Assembly (NCBI GenBank): GCA_963989385.1
Contig: OZ022500.1
Location: 24,752,460 to 24,816,459 of the forward strand
Source: Ctena decussata
Taxonomy: Eukaryota; Mollusca; Bivalvia; Lucinida; Lucinidae
Direction: 5' to 3'
DNA length: 64,000 nt
The position numbers and the translations under genes are program-made. This document shows positions 10,956 through 23,394 of the stretch, in pieces. The first letter of the stretch is position 1; each line of letters begins with the position of its first letter. A model generated the notes under the pieces. It saw only the letters and a list, made by a program, of their open reading frames with translations, had not been told where the DNA came from and searched no databases.

Positions 10956-12278
10956 TTAAGAGTAGAGCTCTGAATAGAAAAAATATACAAATAATAGAAA
11001 AACATGGAGGTGCTTTCATACACCTTATATGCGTTATAAGAAGGACTAAACTCTGATTACAGAAAAGAGAAACATTCAGCGAACTTAATTTTAAGAGTCA
11101 TGTCGGAACAATCATTCCAGCTTGTTACGTTCAAATAAAGAGAGTAGTGAAGTTGTCAAACCGTGATTGGGTAAAAAACCAAGCATAGAGTTTGTCGCAT
11201 ACATTAACCACTCTCATGGATATCTGTAAAGATGCTTTATTTTAATTAAATGTTTTTTTCTCCGAGCTTTTTGTGTTCAATAAATGAAAAGAATTTGTCA
11301 TCGATATAGTATTCGCTGGCAAAGTAGCAGGCAAAACCACTCTCACGCATTAGTTCAACGGTTCAGCTGTAGTTTACGAACAAAACTCTTTCTTTTGTTG
11401 ATGAATAAATGTTACGAGTTTTCTCTGTACTTGTCGGTTTGATTCAAAAATATGATAGGCGTGTTATTAACCAATCAAGAACATGTCGAAGCCTTGCCAT
11501 TAATATGATGGAGTGACGTGATACATCATTTAATTGGAGTGAAGTTTTAGGAACAACCGAACACGACGTATACGTCGGATGATAAATATACATGCTTATC
11601 ATTTGACTAGAAACGCAAAACAGTGCAATTAAACAGCATCGAATTGCTGCATGATATATAAAGTAGATAACATCAGTTAAAATCCAAGCTGGTAAGACAT
11701 GTGACTGACTGTTGGTAGGGATCAGCCAAGGATGCCTTCAGTCACCTGATTCAGCAATTACTTCACAAGAAGATCCGTTGGCGAAAATTCTCTTTCAACA
11801 AAATTGAAAAATGACTTGATGTCTTAGTTTAATCATTATACAGACTTTATTTACACTTTCCTTCGAAATGACAATATTTGAAATTTGAAATTTCCAAAAT
11901 TAAACTTGCAGTCCAAATAACTTTACAGAATTATTCAAAAACAGGTATAAAAACAAGTCACTGGGAACGTTTTTTTTTTTTTTTTGTTGAAAATTTACGA
12001 GAAGTGGTCGGAAAACCGGACTTTTCCTGCTCCTATCTTTCCACGTGCAGCTACCTGGATATTATACACGGGCAAAAACTAAATTCTATCGCCTTTATAT
12101 AGGTCGCTTTTTCTATGAGATTTTTTTTCAATGAGAAGCATGTATACACAAAGTTTTGAGCATTTAAAAAAGGTAGGTGTTACACCTAGCGTGGACTAAA
12201 AGTTGCATCCCTGAGTAGCCTAGAAAAATTGTCCTTCCTATCAACTCATTTATTTATTTATTAGAATGTTCTTGTTTA
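10956..12278. other. No recognisable feature
   Basis: AT-rich sequence with a T18 tract near 11970-11987 and a small palindrome AGGTGTTACACCT near 12175. No gene or shared repeat seen. Confidence 0.55.
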
Positions 12279-12401
12279 CATATATACATGTATGAGTCAA
12301 AGGATTGGGCGTAGGCAAGGTCAATATATGTCCTCTCCAAAGAAGCTGTCAAATATAGGCCTCGCCTACGTCCAATCCTTTGACTCATACATGTATATGT
12401 T
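12279..12401. repeat. Inverted repeat, arms about 41 bp
   Basis: The left arm (from 12279) and right arm (to 12401) both contain CATGTATGAGTCAAAGGATT in opposite orientation, followed by GGxCGTAGGC. The loop is about 40 bases. It has the form of a small foldback/MITE. The similar short frames on both strands simply reflect the symmetry. Confidence 0.85.
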
Positions 12402-13132
12402 GTCAAGTAGCAATACTTCCATTCTCTATACAGCCGAGATCTTGCGCTCTGCAACTTTTATATGTTTCCAGATCTAAAAAAATCTCGCTGGAAACAAATA
12501 TGAGAACATTGATCAGAAATATGAGAAATTTAATTTCAGCTGCAGCTCGGTACCTCGGCAGTAGGTCTATTTCATGGTTTGCAGAGAGAATGCAAAAGCT
12601 CCCACGAAGGTGGCAAACATGTGTAGACGTGGGTGGGGAGTATTTAAAAAAATAAAAATATTGAACGATTTCGACAGCAAAAACCCCGAGTATTTTCCAA
12701 CCATCCCTCGTATAGTCACCGAACACTGCAAAATTATAGATATTTTAACTTCATGACGCCTACAACACTGCTTGACAAAATCATAGAATTTCACATTGTC
12801 TTTAATAAAATTCAGCGCCTCCGATGATTAAATAATTCATGCACCTCAAAATGATGAATCGCCTTTAAGCACTTATGAAAGCGCACATTGAAATTAATGC
12901 AAGAGGCGCATCCCAAGAATACAGAGCTAGATATTAACCGGATTGTTTCAACCATTATTATGCTGTAGACAGAGAGTTGTTTTCAAAGGATATCCAAGGC
13001 AAACTACAATACTTCATACATGGGATTTATCATATACATTTACCATCAAACTACAATATAACTTAACAGTTTTTATGAAGGATGCATACATATCAGATAT
13101 TAATTAAAAGCTGATATTCAGTGCACATTAAT
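12402..13132. other. No recognisable feature
   Basis: Several overlapping frames of 60-107 codons on both strands (12380-12794) carry no recognisable domain. No shared repeat seen. Confidence 0.5.
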
Positions 13133-13369
13133 GAGCCGCGACTCGATGAAAACCAACAGAGTGGTTGTGCGCCCAGCGCAGACTCAGATCAGCCTGGGCA
13201 GCCGCCTAGTCTGATCAGAGTTTTCGCTGTCCGCATGCAGGTAGCTTAGACCCTTAGTTACCCTTTCGGTGCTTAGCGAAGAGTCTGGTCAGACTGGGCG
13301 GCTGTCCAGGCTGATCTGAATCTGCGCTGGGCCCACAACCACTTTGTTGGTTTTCTTGTGTCGCGGCTC
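13133..13369. mobile_element. MITE-A copy, full length
   Basis: A 237-bp palindromic copy with termini GAGCCGCGACTCGATGAAAA at left and CTTGTGTCGCGGCTC at right. The internal arms are well kept. The immediate flanks (TAAT and ATTT) no longer form a perfect 4-bp duplication. Confidence 0.92.
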
Positions 13370-14186
13370 ATTTGACATCACATGAAAAACAGGACTAAAA
13401 CCCATGCGGAAAATAATCTTTTGCCAGGATTAGATAAGCATCCACTGTTACCAATTTAACATCAGTTATATTCATTACGTATTGAACTTCTTCAATGTCA
13501 CTAAACCCCATAGATGTACATACGGTGCCGGGTGTGTGTAACTAGGGATACGTTTCACTTAGCCACCTGAGGAACATCGTTATGAGAACTGAAACTCACC
13601 AAAATAATTGTTGAGTTTGATGAAATAATACCAAACGTTCGATACAACGGTCACTCTCTGATTTCAAATTGGCCAACTCCAAAGGGCCATAAAATATACA
13701 CTACACTATAAGGTCGGTCAGACGTTTTACAGCCTCCACATGACACTTTAAACCAGATGTGGTGACGGTTTTTAAGTTTCTAAAAGCATCGTGCACTAAG
13801 TTGTGAATATTGAATAGTAACCACACCTTGAAAACAGTATACTAGATTTGCTCTTCTTGCAGTTCGCTGTGTCTTCATCCATACCAGTCATAGCTGGTAT
13901 TGTTCAGCACCGTATAAGCCTAATTAACATAAAACTTCTAAAATTGGACACCTAAAAAGTCACGGTTACTGTCGTAAAATGAAACATCTTCATTTTACAA
14001 TGCAGAACTGGCAAATAATTTAGAATCCCATCAGCCTGATCTTGGACTGCAGTGTTTCCTCAGACATGTCTGTCACTGTACTTATATTTTTTACGGTAAA
14101 AATTGGTCCGGTTAATTATAATATGTTTCTCGTGGGTATTTTGTGAACAGCCAAAGCATTATCTCGTAAGGATCCTTATAAGAGTT
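13370..14186. other. No recognisable feature
   Basis: AT-rich unique-looking sequence without credible open frames. Confidence 0.6.
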
Positions 14187-14408
14187 GAGACATGACAAAA
14201 CCAACAGAGTGGCATGCGCACCCAGCGAAGACTCAGGTCAGCCTAGGCATCCGTCCAGTCTGATCAGGGAATTTGCTTTGCGCTTAAAGCGTCTAAGCTA
14301 GCTTCATGTGGACAGCAAAGACTCCGATCAGACTGGTTGAATGCCAAGGCTGATCTGAGACTTCGCTGGGCGCACATGTCACTTTGTTTGTTTTCCTGTG
14401 TCGCGGCT
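14187..14408. mobile_element. MITE-A copy, diverged
   Basis: The ends are degraded (GAGACATGACAAAACC and CCTGTGTCGCGGCT), but the internal arms GTCAGCCTAGGCATCCGTCC and GATCTGAGACTTCGCTGGGC remain. The internal junction differs from the 13.1-kb copy and is closer to those at 28.0 and 43.0 kb (GCGCTTAAAG near the centre). Confidence 0.88.
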
Positions 14409-15354
14409 AATTTATAAATATGATTAGGGCTTCTGAGACTGTCTCAAAGTACATATGATAATGTCATTTTATTCATGAGGTCCTCTAGTAAGCACAGTGA
14501 TGTGCACTCAGTGCTATTGCATCCATTCTGAGATAATAGCAAATTGATCAGAGAGAAGTACTAAGGCAACAAAAAGTAAAGTGGTGAAATGCAGATACCA
14601 GAAAAATTGGTACGTTATGGTTTTGGTAGTACATGTATTTTTCTTACAACAGGTGTAAGTTGCTCGTAACCGGCTTCATGACTAAATGGTTATATGTTTT
14701 CAAATTGGTAATGGTCTTAATGTGACTTTTATTCTGATGCCGAACTGATAGTCTGAACAAAACATAAACAGGGATTGTAGCCAGTCTGTCATTATGTAAT
14801 CATGGTATTCGTTATCTAATTATAAGTTAAATGTCTGTGGGGAGATGATGTAACCTATGGGGCATAGTAATACCCATTAGCTTCTTGTGATACACGGATC
14901 TTTAATAAAACCAATAAAATGTACATATGTTCGGTATAGAAAGAATCAATCCCATTTTGACAAAAACTTATGGTGCAAAGGAGTGTTTGTAAACCGTGTA
15001 AACATCTCATGAATATTTCACATGAAACTCTCAAGAGAACAGTGAAAAAGATCTATACGCCATCTATTGAATGCATGTTTATATCAGTCACTTAGTTATA
15101 GTAACTATAATGCCGGTATGTTACGTATGTATTTTTCACAATTACTTCGGGTGGAGCGACTTGGGGTTTGGAGGGGGCTTAATTAACGGGTTTAGTTTGA
15201 CAAAATTTTCTGGCTAATTTGCTGCTCTCTTTAATTTCACACCGGGGGTTTGGCGTCAGACTTAATGCTATCCCCGAACTAATAACTTGCTACTTAGTTG
15301 GTTTCTCCTTCCTTGTGCCCTTGTCTGTCGCATTTCTCAAGACAAATGGGGTTG
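14409..15354. other. No recognisable feature
   Basis: AT-rich sequence without shared repeats seen. Confidence 0.55.
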
Positions 15355-15560
15355 AAGTGGCTCGGTGGGTGACGCCTGCGTTCGCGTGTTGATCATACGT
15401 AGGCGTCTTTTACCTGATGTCTGCAGCTACTGTGAGTCGCGGAATGCGATAGTAAGTGTATCTCGAAAAGGGCTGCTCGTTGCCTACCGAGACCTGGCCA
15501 TCACCGTTTTTCTTTCAAAGTTTTGGGTTCTAGCGACATGGAATAAGTTAAAAAGATAGA
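15355..15560 (+). other. Locally GC-richer block, possible tRNA-derived SINE head
   Basis: GTGGCTCGGTGGGTGACGCC near 15357 resembles a pol III A-box region, and GTTGATCATAC about 30 bases on is a weak B-box candidate. The family-C copy at 10.2 kb opens with a comparable GGCTCAACTGGTGACC. The 64-codon frame at 15365-15559 has no recognised domain. I cannot fold a tRNA cloverleaf here, so the SINE reading is only a suggestion. Confidence 0.25.
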
Positions 15561-15599
15561 AACGCGCGTCTTTCGCACTAAATTTGCTATAGTTATGTT

Positions 15600-15990
15600 T
15601 ATATTGGTTGAGGAGAGGGTGGGAGTTTGATTATCTGTCTTTGGTTGGGCCCATCGAGGTTCAGCTGTTAGAGTTCTTTGCTCCAGAATTTCTGGAATTG
15701 GCTGTTTTTGTTGTTGAGTGCTTGTCTTGTTACTTTTCAGCATTTAATCCTGATTTATTTGTTTATTTGTTTTTTCGTCCGTTGAATGTTAAGGGGTCCT
15801 TCACATGGCCCAAATAATTTGAATATTTATGACTCACAACAGAATTCAGGGCGACAGTTAGGTGTATGAAACCAGTTGAACCCTAAGTAATTTATTACTG
15901 ACCATTCTAAGACGGTGCATCTGTTATGGTTTACCGTTAGTGTCATTGTTTGCCGACTTTCTGTAAGAAAGTCTTTGACGTTTTGTATTT
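15600..15990 (+). repeat. Family-C repeat, diverged
   Basis: It has TAAGTAATTTATTACTGACC then ATTCTAAGACGGTGC, followed by TTGCCGACTTTCTGT, matching the family-C order. It is a subfamily variant: the minus-strand fragment at 34560-34632 shares its ATTCTAAGACGG form. Confidence 0.7.
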
Positions 15991-16215
15991 TATTTAGGAT
16001 GGCCTCGCGGTCATGAACTGGGGAAAAACTGACCTCTTGGAATTTCGATTGTCTTGTTTTACGTTGCCTACTGTCTTCATTGCTTTCCTTTCCCATTTAT
16101 GTTTTGAACAGGATGCGAAAAAACGATTCTGTCCTTTTCTGATCACTGTAAGGCAACTTAAGGCAAGATACAGTGCTCCAAATAAGTCTGTAAGGGGCAA
16201 CTAGAAAATGAGGAC

Positions 16216-16442
16216 CTGGGGCCGTATTCATAAAGCCACTTAAGTCGTTGCTATACGGTTGCTAAGGCTAAATATCTATACAGGAGATTCCCTACAACTA
16301 TAAAATTTGGTCTGGAGGAACAGTCTTTGTAAGACTGTTCCTCTAGAGCAAATTTTATAGTTGTAGGGAATCTTCTTCAAAGAAATTTAGCCTTAGCAAC
16401 AGCATAGCAACCACTTAAGTCGTTTCATGAATACGGCCCCAG
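16216..16442. mobile_element. MITE-B copy, 227 bp, Harbinger-like
   Basis: A near-perfect foldback with termini GGGGCCGTATTCATAAA and TTTCATGAATACGGCCCC. Its centre is the hairpin GAACAGTCTTTGTAAGACTG-TTC. All four copies in the window span exactly 227 bp when measured from the CWG trinucleotide at each end. GG-rich termini next to CWG fit PIF/Harbinger target preference (CWG or TWA, 3-bp duplication). That assignment is inference. No transposase is encoded. Confidence 0.92.
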
Positions 16443-18679
16443 AGCACAGCTATTCAAATCATCAATAGCTTAAAGAAGTCTTTAGTCTATGAGTCTATGA
16501 TACTACACATAAAATAAAGCGCTTATTTGTTTTTACTAAAACATGTGAGGACTTTTTCTTGTTTGCTTAAAACATGTGCAGTGCTTTTGCAAATTGTGTT
16601 TCAATCCGCGACGTACGCGTCTCATTAATTTACGACATGGGTTTGAAGAACCAGGCCGTTAAGTCAAATATTTGGAGTTAAACTCAGTTTTACACATTTA
16701 TTACATCATTCTAATGCGACATATGTGCATACAAATACATTGTCTTAACTTTCCTGTATAGGCCATGCCGTTGCTAAAAGGCGTTCGTCAGAAAGTCTCG
16801 TGGTTAAAAACCCTTGTTGGCCAAAGGCATATACACTATGGTCCAAATATACCATCGGGGTCAAAAACGCTAGATATCTCAATCTTTTAGCGTGTTATCC
16901 TTTACGTAATATTGCATTTAGTTTATGCCAGCTTAGGTAGATGTGATAATAGTTCCAACAGGTGTGAAAGTATTCCCTCCTGAAATTAGCAGGAACGCAT
17001 TATGGGAGATAACAGGAAAAAAGCTCCGATACTTTTTTCTGATAGGATCATTGTAGCATGTACGAAGGGTTAGTCATTTGCAATGCCTTAAGATCAAACA
17101 GGTTTGTGAAAAAAGCAACTAATTATATATCTGTATTTAAACTTTCCTCAAAACTTAACCCCAAAAATTCAGAATTTCACTTAATAGATAATTTCAGCCA
17201 TTCGTTAGTTTTCTTTTATTTTCTTGCATCATCACCATGGGATCTAGTACATACTTAGTCGTTTATCAATATTAGCTGTTAAGTAAACATACATCTGACC
17301 CACGTTCTTTTGCAAATTACGCCAGGTATGTATCAAATTTCCAGGGTATGAAAATTCAATGGTCTAATGACAAGCACTAAGATCCAGAAACTGTTTTAGC
17401 CACTTAATATGTCATTTTCTGTCGAGGTCATTTAGAGAATTGCTTTTACACAACTTGTGAACAAAGAAATTAAAGTATTGGATAATTTAAGAACGATGTT
17501 TTAAGAAAAAAATGAAACTTTTCAAAGGGTTGCCGAGATGAAAGGTCGCAGTTCTCCTCTGGCATTAAGAAGAAATTCAATGTTACAGTAGTATCTGTAT
17601 CTAGTAACAAACGTGAAGTAGTGCAGAAAGACAATGATACCAAATGAAATCACAAAATCCTGACATAATAAAGAGACTGCCAGCAAAACCAGCGTATGTA
17701 TGCTTTTTGATGAGTGCATAGACGTTTTGACAGCTTCAGCATAATGTGTACAGGTAGAATAGCCTTAACGTACCTAAACGTGAGTTCAGTATCTTTAACT
17801 GCACACATATTATAACGAAACAGTTAACAGTGCAGTTAAGTCTTTACAAGAGATTAATTCACTGTAGTCCAAAAAAGAGCCACATATTCGTTTTTTCTAT
17901 ATTTATTAGAATATTCACAGAGGAAAAACAGTGAGTGCGAATTCAAACAACATTGGTCGTATTAATGTCAATACAACGTAACGTAGCGTCGACTCTGATA
18001 CGAACTTGTTGCAACCTTTACAGTGCATTGGAATATGCTTACAATTTTAAAATACCTGCACTTCGTTGTTTCTCATAAAACCAGTATATGCTACCTGACA
18101 GTCTCTGTAATAATCATAAAACAGTTAGGGAGTAAGAAGTGGCTGCAAAACAGATTTAACTATGTTTGCAGTTATTCAATAGTTTTCATAACACCCGTGC
18201 AAACTTAATTTTCATAACAATGAAATGACAAGATAATCGGAGCGTTAAGATCATTCCACGGCTCGATTATATTAAATTTTCGAGAGTAAAGGATAGGCAC
18301 TATGAAATGTAACTGAACTAAGACTTACGTTATCAAAGTTAACTGTCTGGACGACATTTTGGCATGTCATTACGAATTGTGAGAATAACTTAGCTCTATT
18401 TGGGAAATATGTACGCAGTGGAGAGGCAAGTCAAAAGAAGGAAACCACGGATCAACACACCCTCTTTGTCACAAAACCCAGAACATGATTATCTTGCTGA
18501 CGCTTTAGTTAAGATAGCCGCCAAAAATATCCCGTTCATAAAGATAAAAAAAAAACAGTCAAACGTAAAAGTGTAAGCGGAAATACACAACCAGGATAGA
18601 TTTTTAAAAGAGCCGACTGAGAAAGGGTAGATACGGGAAAACATGTCATTCTGTTTATAAACGAAATCAGTTCTGGAAC
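16443..18679. other. No recognisable feature over 2.2 kb
   Basis: AT-rich, no shared repeat except the weak similarity of 18205-18330 to 9705-9830. Frames of 60-66 codons on either strand have no recognised domain. This is one of the longest repeat-poor stretches of the window. Confidence 0.5.
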
Positions 18680-19051
18680 TACCGTATAGGTGGTAATTTT
18701 CGAGGGTTCAAATTTTCGCGGTTAGTGTATAACAAATTAAACATTAATTTTCGCGATTTTTAATTTTCGCGGTTAGCAACATGCGCGAAAAGTAAATTTG
18801 CTTTTTTTCACTTGAGCCAGTTCGTTCATTAACTTGCGGTAGGGCCGCCGCAGGTAAATGAAAGAACTGTCTCAAATGAAAAATACCTGCAAGTATCGAA
18901 GCAAACAGAAACAAAATATAGGGACACTATGTCTACAGAAGGTTCTTCGTAAGAATTTGGAGCATATTTCGCGATTTTAATATTCACGGTTGTGAATGAG
19001 CGCGAAAAAACGCAAAAATGTAACACCGCGAAAATTAGCATATGTACAGTA
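18680..19051 (+). mobile_element. MITE-D copy (TA-flanked, TTTTCGCG-rich ends)
   Basis: The element lies between two TA dinucleotides, with inverted ends CCGTATAGGTGGTAATTTTCG and, complemented, CTGTACATATGCTAATTTTCG. The subterminal regions repeat AATTTTCGCG several times on each side. A second copy lies inverted at 41103-41472 with nearly the same length. The centre has a CCTGCGG/CCGCAGG foldback. This is consistent with a Tc1/mariner-type MITE. Confidence 0.8.
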
Positions 19052-19179
19052 TCCCTTGGAATCAAGGCTCATACGTACCAAAATAAACAGTCAAACCAGT
19101 TTTTTCCGACTTTTTTTCATGAGCAGTAATTAAATGAGCAAGGCAATTTATGCGTCCAGTACAAGGTATAAGGCGATTG

Positions 19180-19300
19180 TTTACATTTTCAGGGGAAGCA
19201 ACTATACCATTTTCAGCTTTGCTTCCTTTCTCAATGGAAGTCAACTCTTAAAGGCAAACAATTTGTCCTCTGGGAGCAATTTATTTTATTTTTAAGAGTT
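19180..19300 (+). repeat. Family-G interspersed repeat
   Basis: The order is TTCAGGGGAAGCAACTATAC, CATTTTCAGCTTTGCTTCC, TTTCTCAATGGAAGTCAACT and CTTAAAGGCAAACA. This is the clearest reference copy for family G. Confidence 0.7.
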
Positions 19301-20509
19301 CACCCCGTGTCGAAATGACTGTGTCCAGGAAGTTACGGAAGTCGTTCTCTTATAAGGCGGAAAAATGTCAGTGTACCCACACATTGGATGGATGACTTGC
19401 GATTTTACGGGGTTTTTTTTCAACAGTATTTCAGTCATATCAGGACGATGGGATGGTAATAATGAAAGGTCATGTGCAATGCGACACGTTTACGGTTGAA
19501 AGAACTTCCGCCTCCAGCGGGTCTACTTCCTGCGATGAGCAAGCCAGCGCTTAACCCCTTAACCGAAAAACTTATACCGATTTTTATACACACTAGATAT
19601 TGATTTTGACGGACAAAAATAACTTTAAAATGATATGCGTACTGAAAAGGAGTGTTGATATATAAGAGAGATATGAGGACGAAGCTCATTAAATATTTAG
19701 GAAGTTCTACACAACATAATACTGTTTATCAAGATACTATTGCAGTAAATGCCTTTAGGCTATCTCCTGTTCCTGTTAGTGCGCCTCATTAATTTCACAT
19801 TCTAGATACTGCTACATCAAATGTTGACATAATTTGCATGACCTGAATGAAAGCCAACTTTAAGCACTGAATGCCTTTAGATGCATCATACCATTTCAAC
19901 TGCAGGCAGTTGCGCATACTATATTTCGTTTGGTTGAAACATATGTTATTATTTCAAAGGACTCACATGTATAATAAAAAATCAAAAATGAGTTCCATTT
20001 ATCAATGAAAATATTCTTAAAGAAATATATAACTTCGCCTTTACGAAAACACTTATTACCAATATATAAACACAATAATACAGAAGAAAGACAATCATTC
20101 AAAGCCATTATAATGGCTCAGAACTTTTACTTTTAAACTTTAAAATCTGTATTTGAAAAGTCGACAAAGAAAGTATTACGGATGTAATTAGAAAATATAT
20201 TCGAAAACTGCATACAGTTTGCAACCACAGCAAAGAAGTATTTATCATTAATAAAAAAACACATGCTTAAGTATTTGTTAATTCCTGCTTTCAAGTTTAA
20301 AGCATGCACTTACATTCAATGTGCTGTTTTATCAGGGGAGGTGTAGTACTACTTGGATCAGGTGCAAACTGTTCCCGCCTAATTATTACAGGATGCAAGT
20401 GCAGAGATATTGGTAGCAGAGCTGCATGGATAGATAAGTGAGGCATTTGAAACAGTTCCTAAATTGTTTTCTTATTTTTTTCTAAGTTTACTCCATAAAT
20501 ACATACTGT
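19301..20509. other. No recognisable feature
   Basis: AT-rich sequence. A short GC-richer patch near 19480-19550 carries no recognised motif. Confidence 0.5.
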
Positions 20510-20566
20510 GTGACCCTCATTAGAACCGCTTTGCAAATGTGGTCTTAATTTGAGGTCACCACAATA
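20510..20566. repeat. Small diverged foldback
   Basis: GTGACCCTCATTAGAACCGC pairs imperfectly with GGTCTTAATTTGAGGTCACC. A better-preserved relative is at 28445-28500, which shares the sequence GACCNNTCATTAG and the following AATAATGTTAAAGATAAA-like stretch. Confidence 0.6.
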
Positions 20567-20574
20567 ATGTTAAA

Positions 20575-20705
20575 GATAAATGGTTTACTCTCAGGGGCAA
20601 CAATTCGGCCATTTTTCCTCCCTTTCAGTGGAGTCAACTCTTGAAGGAAAATAATTATTTCCTTCAAGAGCAGACCATTGTCTTTTCCTTCAATAGTAGA
20701 CCCAT
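20575..20705 (+). repeat. Family-G repeat with palindromic insertion
   Basis: It opens TCTCAGGGGCAACAATTCGG, CCATTTTTCCTCCCTTTCAG and GAGTCAACTCTTGAAGGAAA. The last block then folds back: CTCTTGAAGGAAATA at 20638 pairs with TATTTCCTTCAAGAG around 20669. The copy at 40495 also folds back at this point, so a family-G subtype may have palindromic ends. Confidence 0.65.
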
Positions 20706-21284
20706 TCCTAGCAGGCACATGACATCGCAATGACGTCGTTTGAACGTAGATCCGCATCGCCGTCAGTACGAACTCACTTCGACGTCATGTTCCTGCTGAG
20801 ATTTTGGACGGGGGAAACAAACAGAAATTCACAAAAAATTAAAATTGTTCTCCTACGTGAAAAGTGTACCCATATACCTTACTGGAGGACAAAAACTGTT
20901 TTGGAATTGCGTTCAAATATTCCAGCATCTGCAGCTCTGCCTGGGTTATCGATATAACAAATTACTTCAGATACCATCAAAATCACATATGTAAGGGATT
21001 AGTCATATCAAAGTAAGTGTTATGTAGGATCAAGGAGAGTGCTAAAAGCAGACTGAATTCCCGTGGATTGAGTATTTAAAAATCCATAAAGCATGGTTTT
21101 GTTTTATATTTGCATTATTCAGTGTTCAATGCTTTATCCCTCAGTCTTTATATCATTATATAAAAATATAAGTTCTGAGTAGAAACAAAATCACTTCGTT
21201 TTTATATGATACTAAACAGTCGTTTATTTAAGTTCTCTAAACAGCAAAATTGAAAACAGTAAATGAATCCGTGTAGTAGAACTA
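20706..21284. other. No recognisable feature
   Basis: AT-rich sequence with a CG-richer patch at 20725-20800. No shared repeat or gene. Confidence 0.5.
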
Positions 21285-21493
21285 CGTCAAGAGAGGTAAA
21301 TTCGGACGGCAGAATATTTGGATAGTGTCACTGTTTCCTTTATATGTTAGTTGTTTGGAATTGAAACAAAATTAACTGGGCAAACAGTGAAAATCCTGAT
21401 GAGACGGCTCATCATGAGCCGTGTCATCTGGATTTTCACTGTTTGCAATGGTTTGTCCGAATTTACCCTCTGTCCGAAATTACCCGACTCGAC
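21285..21493 (+). mobile_element. MITE-E copy, left end eroded
   Basis: It shares with 40679-40900 (opposite orientation) the sequences GGTAAATTCGGAC, CACTGTTTCCTTTATATG, GGCAAACAGTGAAAATCC and the central palindrome GACGGCTCATCATGAGCCGT. The right end keeps GTCCGAAATTACCCGACTC. The left terminus expected from the other copy is missing. The frame at 21351-21641 is a translation of the MITE, and its counterpart on the minus strand at 40576-40827 explains their near-identical peptides. Confidence 0.8.
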
Positions 21494-21715
21494 CATACAG
21501 CCACTTTCTGTGGTTTACTCAAGGTTCATGCAAAGTGTGCCAACAACAAAGTCTATGTTAGACCGATTGCAACAGCTGGTTTCATCGTCTTCTACTCTAT
21601 TTGCATATGTACCTTTTATTTGCGTGTCTCGATTTAGATGACAACAGCTTCTAGCAATGTATGACAGTATAGATTAAGGTAAATAAGAATATTAAAAAAA
21701 AAAAACTCTACAGTT

Positions 21716-22305
21716 TTAAGCCCCCTATGTACACGATCATTTTTCTTGTACAACTTTTTCTTGTACAAGAAATTTGTCCAAGAAATAGTGACAAAGCATG
21801 GGTGCTTACACGGTACAAGATTTCAATGATCAAATGAGGTTTTTGCTGAAATGATATAGAGTAAGTGAATAATATAATCAATATATATGTATTTTGTATA
21901 CATTTTGTATCAGAAGATAAAATGCATTTACTGCTGTTTTTACAGATAAATTTTCTACCGAATCAAGAATGAATATTTACCAGTTTTAAATAAAGTGTGT
22001 GTTTTAAAAACTCAGGTAGTATGTTGAATACATGCAAATAAGTAAGCTTTCATAAATCTTTCTTCTACACTTCTAAAATAATCAGTGTAGTAATGTGTGC
22101 AAAACATTTGGTTATACCTTCTAGATTCTCATCGGGTATTTCATGGAAATAATGATGAAAAATAGGATGAGTTTCTATTCCATAATTTTTCTTGAACAAG
22201 TTTTAAAATGATCTTTTTCGCTGTATACAAAGTCAAACAATGTCACTGAAAAACTTGTACAATAAAACTTGTACAAGAAAAATGACCATGCATACAGGGC
22301 TTTAA
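21716..22305. mobile_element. TTAA-flanked TIR element (piggyBac-like MITE), inside family G
   Basis: TTAA occurs at 21716-21719 and 22302-22305. The inverted ends are about 45 bp and share TCATTTTTCTTGTACAA. A second CTTGTACAA motif lies further in on each side as a subterminal repeat. Left flank AACTCTACAGTTTTAA and right flank TTAATTTTTGCCTCCTTTCT join into a family-G sequence (compare CAACTATACCATTTTCAGC at 19207). This indicates an insertion at TTAA with duplication of TTAA, the hallmark of piggyBac. No transposase frame remains. Confidence 0.75.
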
Positions 22306-22345
22306 TTTTTGCCTCCTTTCTCAAAAGGCCAACACTTGAATGAAA

Positions 22346-22969
22346 GCCTTCGATCCCCTAGTTGCAAATTCTTAACAATGACGACAGACTACATACTCTT
22401 TTGTCCAGGGAAACAGCCAGGACGTTCCGATATTTGCTTCCCCCTCGTAAAAATGGTTGAAAAATAGCTTATTGAAAATTTGCTGGTTTAAGGAGTTTCA
22501 GCATTTAGTGCCATTTTATAGAACAAAACTGAAAGGATATAATGCTAATCAAGGACCTTTACGTTTTCCTTTGGACATCAAAACAATAGTATTACAAATG
22601 TTTATCGATATGTTTTATTGTCTTATTGCCATATTGCGTGCAAACGCTCATCACGGACGTTATTTACATTCTACGAAATGCAAAATGAATGAGTTTATAA
22701 GATATCTATCTTTTTAAAATGCATCTGCTACCACTATGAGCCCAATAAGACAATCAATATCCCCAGAGAAAACGAAAGCAATACTGGCACTCAAAATCTG
22801 TGACTCTTATACTTTTCCTCCTCTGTCCTTCATGCTTTAAGTAAAACATATGTTTCCATACGTCTGTCCTTTTTGCAAGTAAACAGTATCAGAAAATACA
22901 TTTTAAACGAAATAGGTCTATGCACACTTATGTATACTACAAGACAGAACAGATGAATAGGTACAAGTA
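22346..22969. other. No recognisable gene; family-G-like traces at 22390-22450
   Basis: TTTGTCCAGGGAAACAGCC and TTTGCTTCCCCCTCG are weakly family-G-like. The 86-codon frame at 22457-22717 has no recognised domain. Confidence 0.4.
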
Positions 22970-23050
22970 TAGAGGAAGCAACTCTGTTATTATTTGCGTC
23001 CCTATTCAATGGGGAGAATCTTGTTAAGACAAAACTGCTCTTAAGAAAAG
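22970..23050 (+). repeat. Family-G repeat fragment
   Basis: AGAGGAAGCAACTCTGTTAT, TGCGTCCCTATTCAATGGG and ACTGCTCTTAAGA follow the family-G order. Confidence 0.55.
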
Positions 23051-23394
23051 AATCGAAGCAGAGTCAGTTCTTTAAGTGTGAAGCCCATTGTGAAACCCAA
23101 AAGGGAAGTCAAGAAAGTTGACATCTTTTGTAAACCGGCGAAAAACTGAAGATGTACCCATACTCTTAGAACGAATAATCCATTATCTAGTAGCACTGAA
23201 CATATAAACAAGAAGGGAAACAGCAATTCGAGCTCTATATGCTGTTGGCCAGGCTAGTTTTTTAGCGGCCGATAAGTGTTAATTTTGCGGTCAGTAAGGA
23301 AATGCAAACTACACGCAGCGTGTCACGGGTAAAAAAAGGCAATGATCAGGGACCCTCAAAATCAAACGTCTCTGATGACATATGAGTTTTCGGT

